Of a stretch of DNA of 5,495 nucleotides, positions 5,249 through 5,495 are shown piece by piece. The notes under the pieces are model-generated. The model saw nothing but the letters and a program-made list of their open reading frames with translations, had not been told where the DNA came from and searched no databases. The DNA comes from Spirochaetes bacterium RBG_16_67_19 (GTDB lineage: Bacteria > Spirochaetota > Spirochaetia > SZUA-6 > DRHE01), in NCBI GenBank assembly GCA_001829505.1, contig MIBK01000129.1, positions 1 to 5,495 on the forward strand, given 5' to 3'. The position numbers were made by a program, and so were the translations under genes. Positions within the stretch are counted from its first letter, which is position 1; each line of letters starts with the position of its first letter.

Positions 5249-5495
5249 ATGTTCTGGGAAAACATCCGCATGGCGCTGCGGGAATTCGGCGCCAACCGCC
5301 TGAGGACCTTCCTGTCGCTGCTGGGGATCGTGATCGGCATCGGCTCGGTCATCAGTATCACCACCCTGGGCCAGAGCGCCACGGCCAGTGTGCAGAAGCA
5401 GGTGGCCCAGGGCGGCTTGGAGACGATCACGGTCTTTTCCGGCAGGGACGCGGCCAAGGAAGTGCGCCGCCTGTTCACGGTGGACCTGGGCGAGC
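5249..5495 (+). CDS. MacB-type ABC transporter permease (3' truncated by window end)
   Basis: The first 82 codons are visible. ATG 5249 is preceded by GGAGGAG at 5238-5244 with a 4-nt spacer, and lies 1 nt after the ATPase stop. The start MFWENIRMALREFGANRLRT is a typical amphipathic coupling segment of MacB/FtsX-like permeases, followed by the first membrane helix at about 20-40 (FLSLLGIVIGIGSVISITTL). GQSATASVQKQVAQGGLETITV then begins the large periplasmic domain (MacB_PCD type). The family has four membrane helices with the periplasmic domain between the first two, so most of this gene lies beyond the window. It would form the inner-membrane part of the pump with the adaptor and ATPase. 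Confidence 0.93.
   Translation, partial: MFWENIRMALREFGANRLRTFLSLLGIVIGIGSVISITTLGQSATASVQKQVAQGGLETITVFSGRDAAKEVRRLFTVDLGE

Noticed and set aside
1..5495. tRNA, rRNA, CRISPR array, insertion sequence or phage features
   Set aside because: No cloverleaf-like segment, regular spacer array, transposase or terminal repeats were seen; nearly all bases are in conserved genes.

Overview
The window is a GC-rich, tightly packed piece of a Gram-negative chromosome. The evidence for that is a TolC-type outer-membrane protein, a periplasmic adaptor and signal peptides on periplasmic enzymes. Codons are strongly G/C-ending in all six genes and none looks foreign. The lineage cannot be fixed from the sequence. 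The combination of separate secreted MsrB and MsrA, a split MacB-like pump and sigma-54-like promoter boxes would fit a deltaproteobacterium-like or other pseudomonadotan anaerobe or facultative organism, but that is a guess.

Region 1 (1-1907, + strand) is an envelope repair operon. It starts with the 3' part of a DipZ-like thioredoxin-fold protein with its C-terminal beta-rich domain, followed by secreted methionine sulfoxide reductases msrB and msrA. The likely logic is that a membrane thiol relay feeds electrons to periplasmic MsrA and MsrB, which repair the S and R forms of oxidised methionine. It is an unfused counterpart of the Trx-MsrA-MsrB protein PilB of Neisseria. Both Msr enzymes have a single cysteine, the catalytic one.

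Region 2 (1908-3221) holds a TolC-family outer-membrane channel on the - strand, convergent with msrA across 48 bp.

Region 3 (3222-3448) is a 227-bp divergent control region. The two genes leaving it each have a TGGCAYGGTKCTTG box whose first base lies exactly 27 nt before the start codon. The tolC-side box fully matches the sigma-54 consensus TGGCACG-N4-TTGCW. The adaptor-side box matches 10 of 12 positions. Midway between them is a 45-bp imperfect palindrome, about 108 and 118 bp upstream of the two predicted transcription starts, where a sigma-54 activator would normally bind.

Region 4 (3449-5495, + strand) is an adaptor-ATPase-permease operon of the MacA/MacB type with overlapping or abutting genes. 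The ATPase and permease are separate proteins, unlike E. coli MacB. With the divergent TolC-like gene they would form a complete tripartite export system. The adaptor has an unusually short helical hairpin and a (GGGS)n tail encoded by a G-rich tandem repeat. The permease runs off the right edge.
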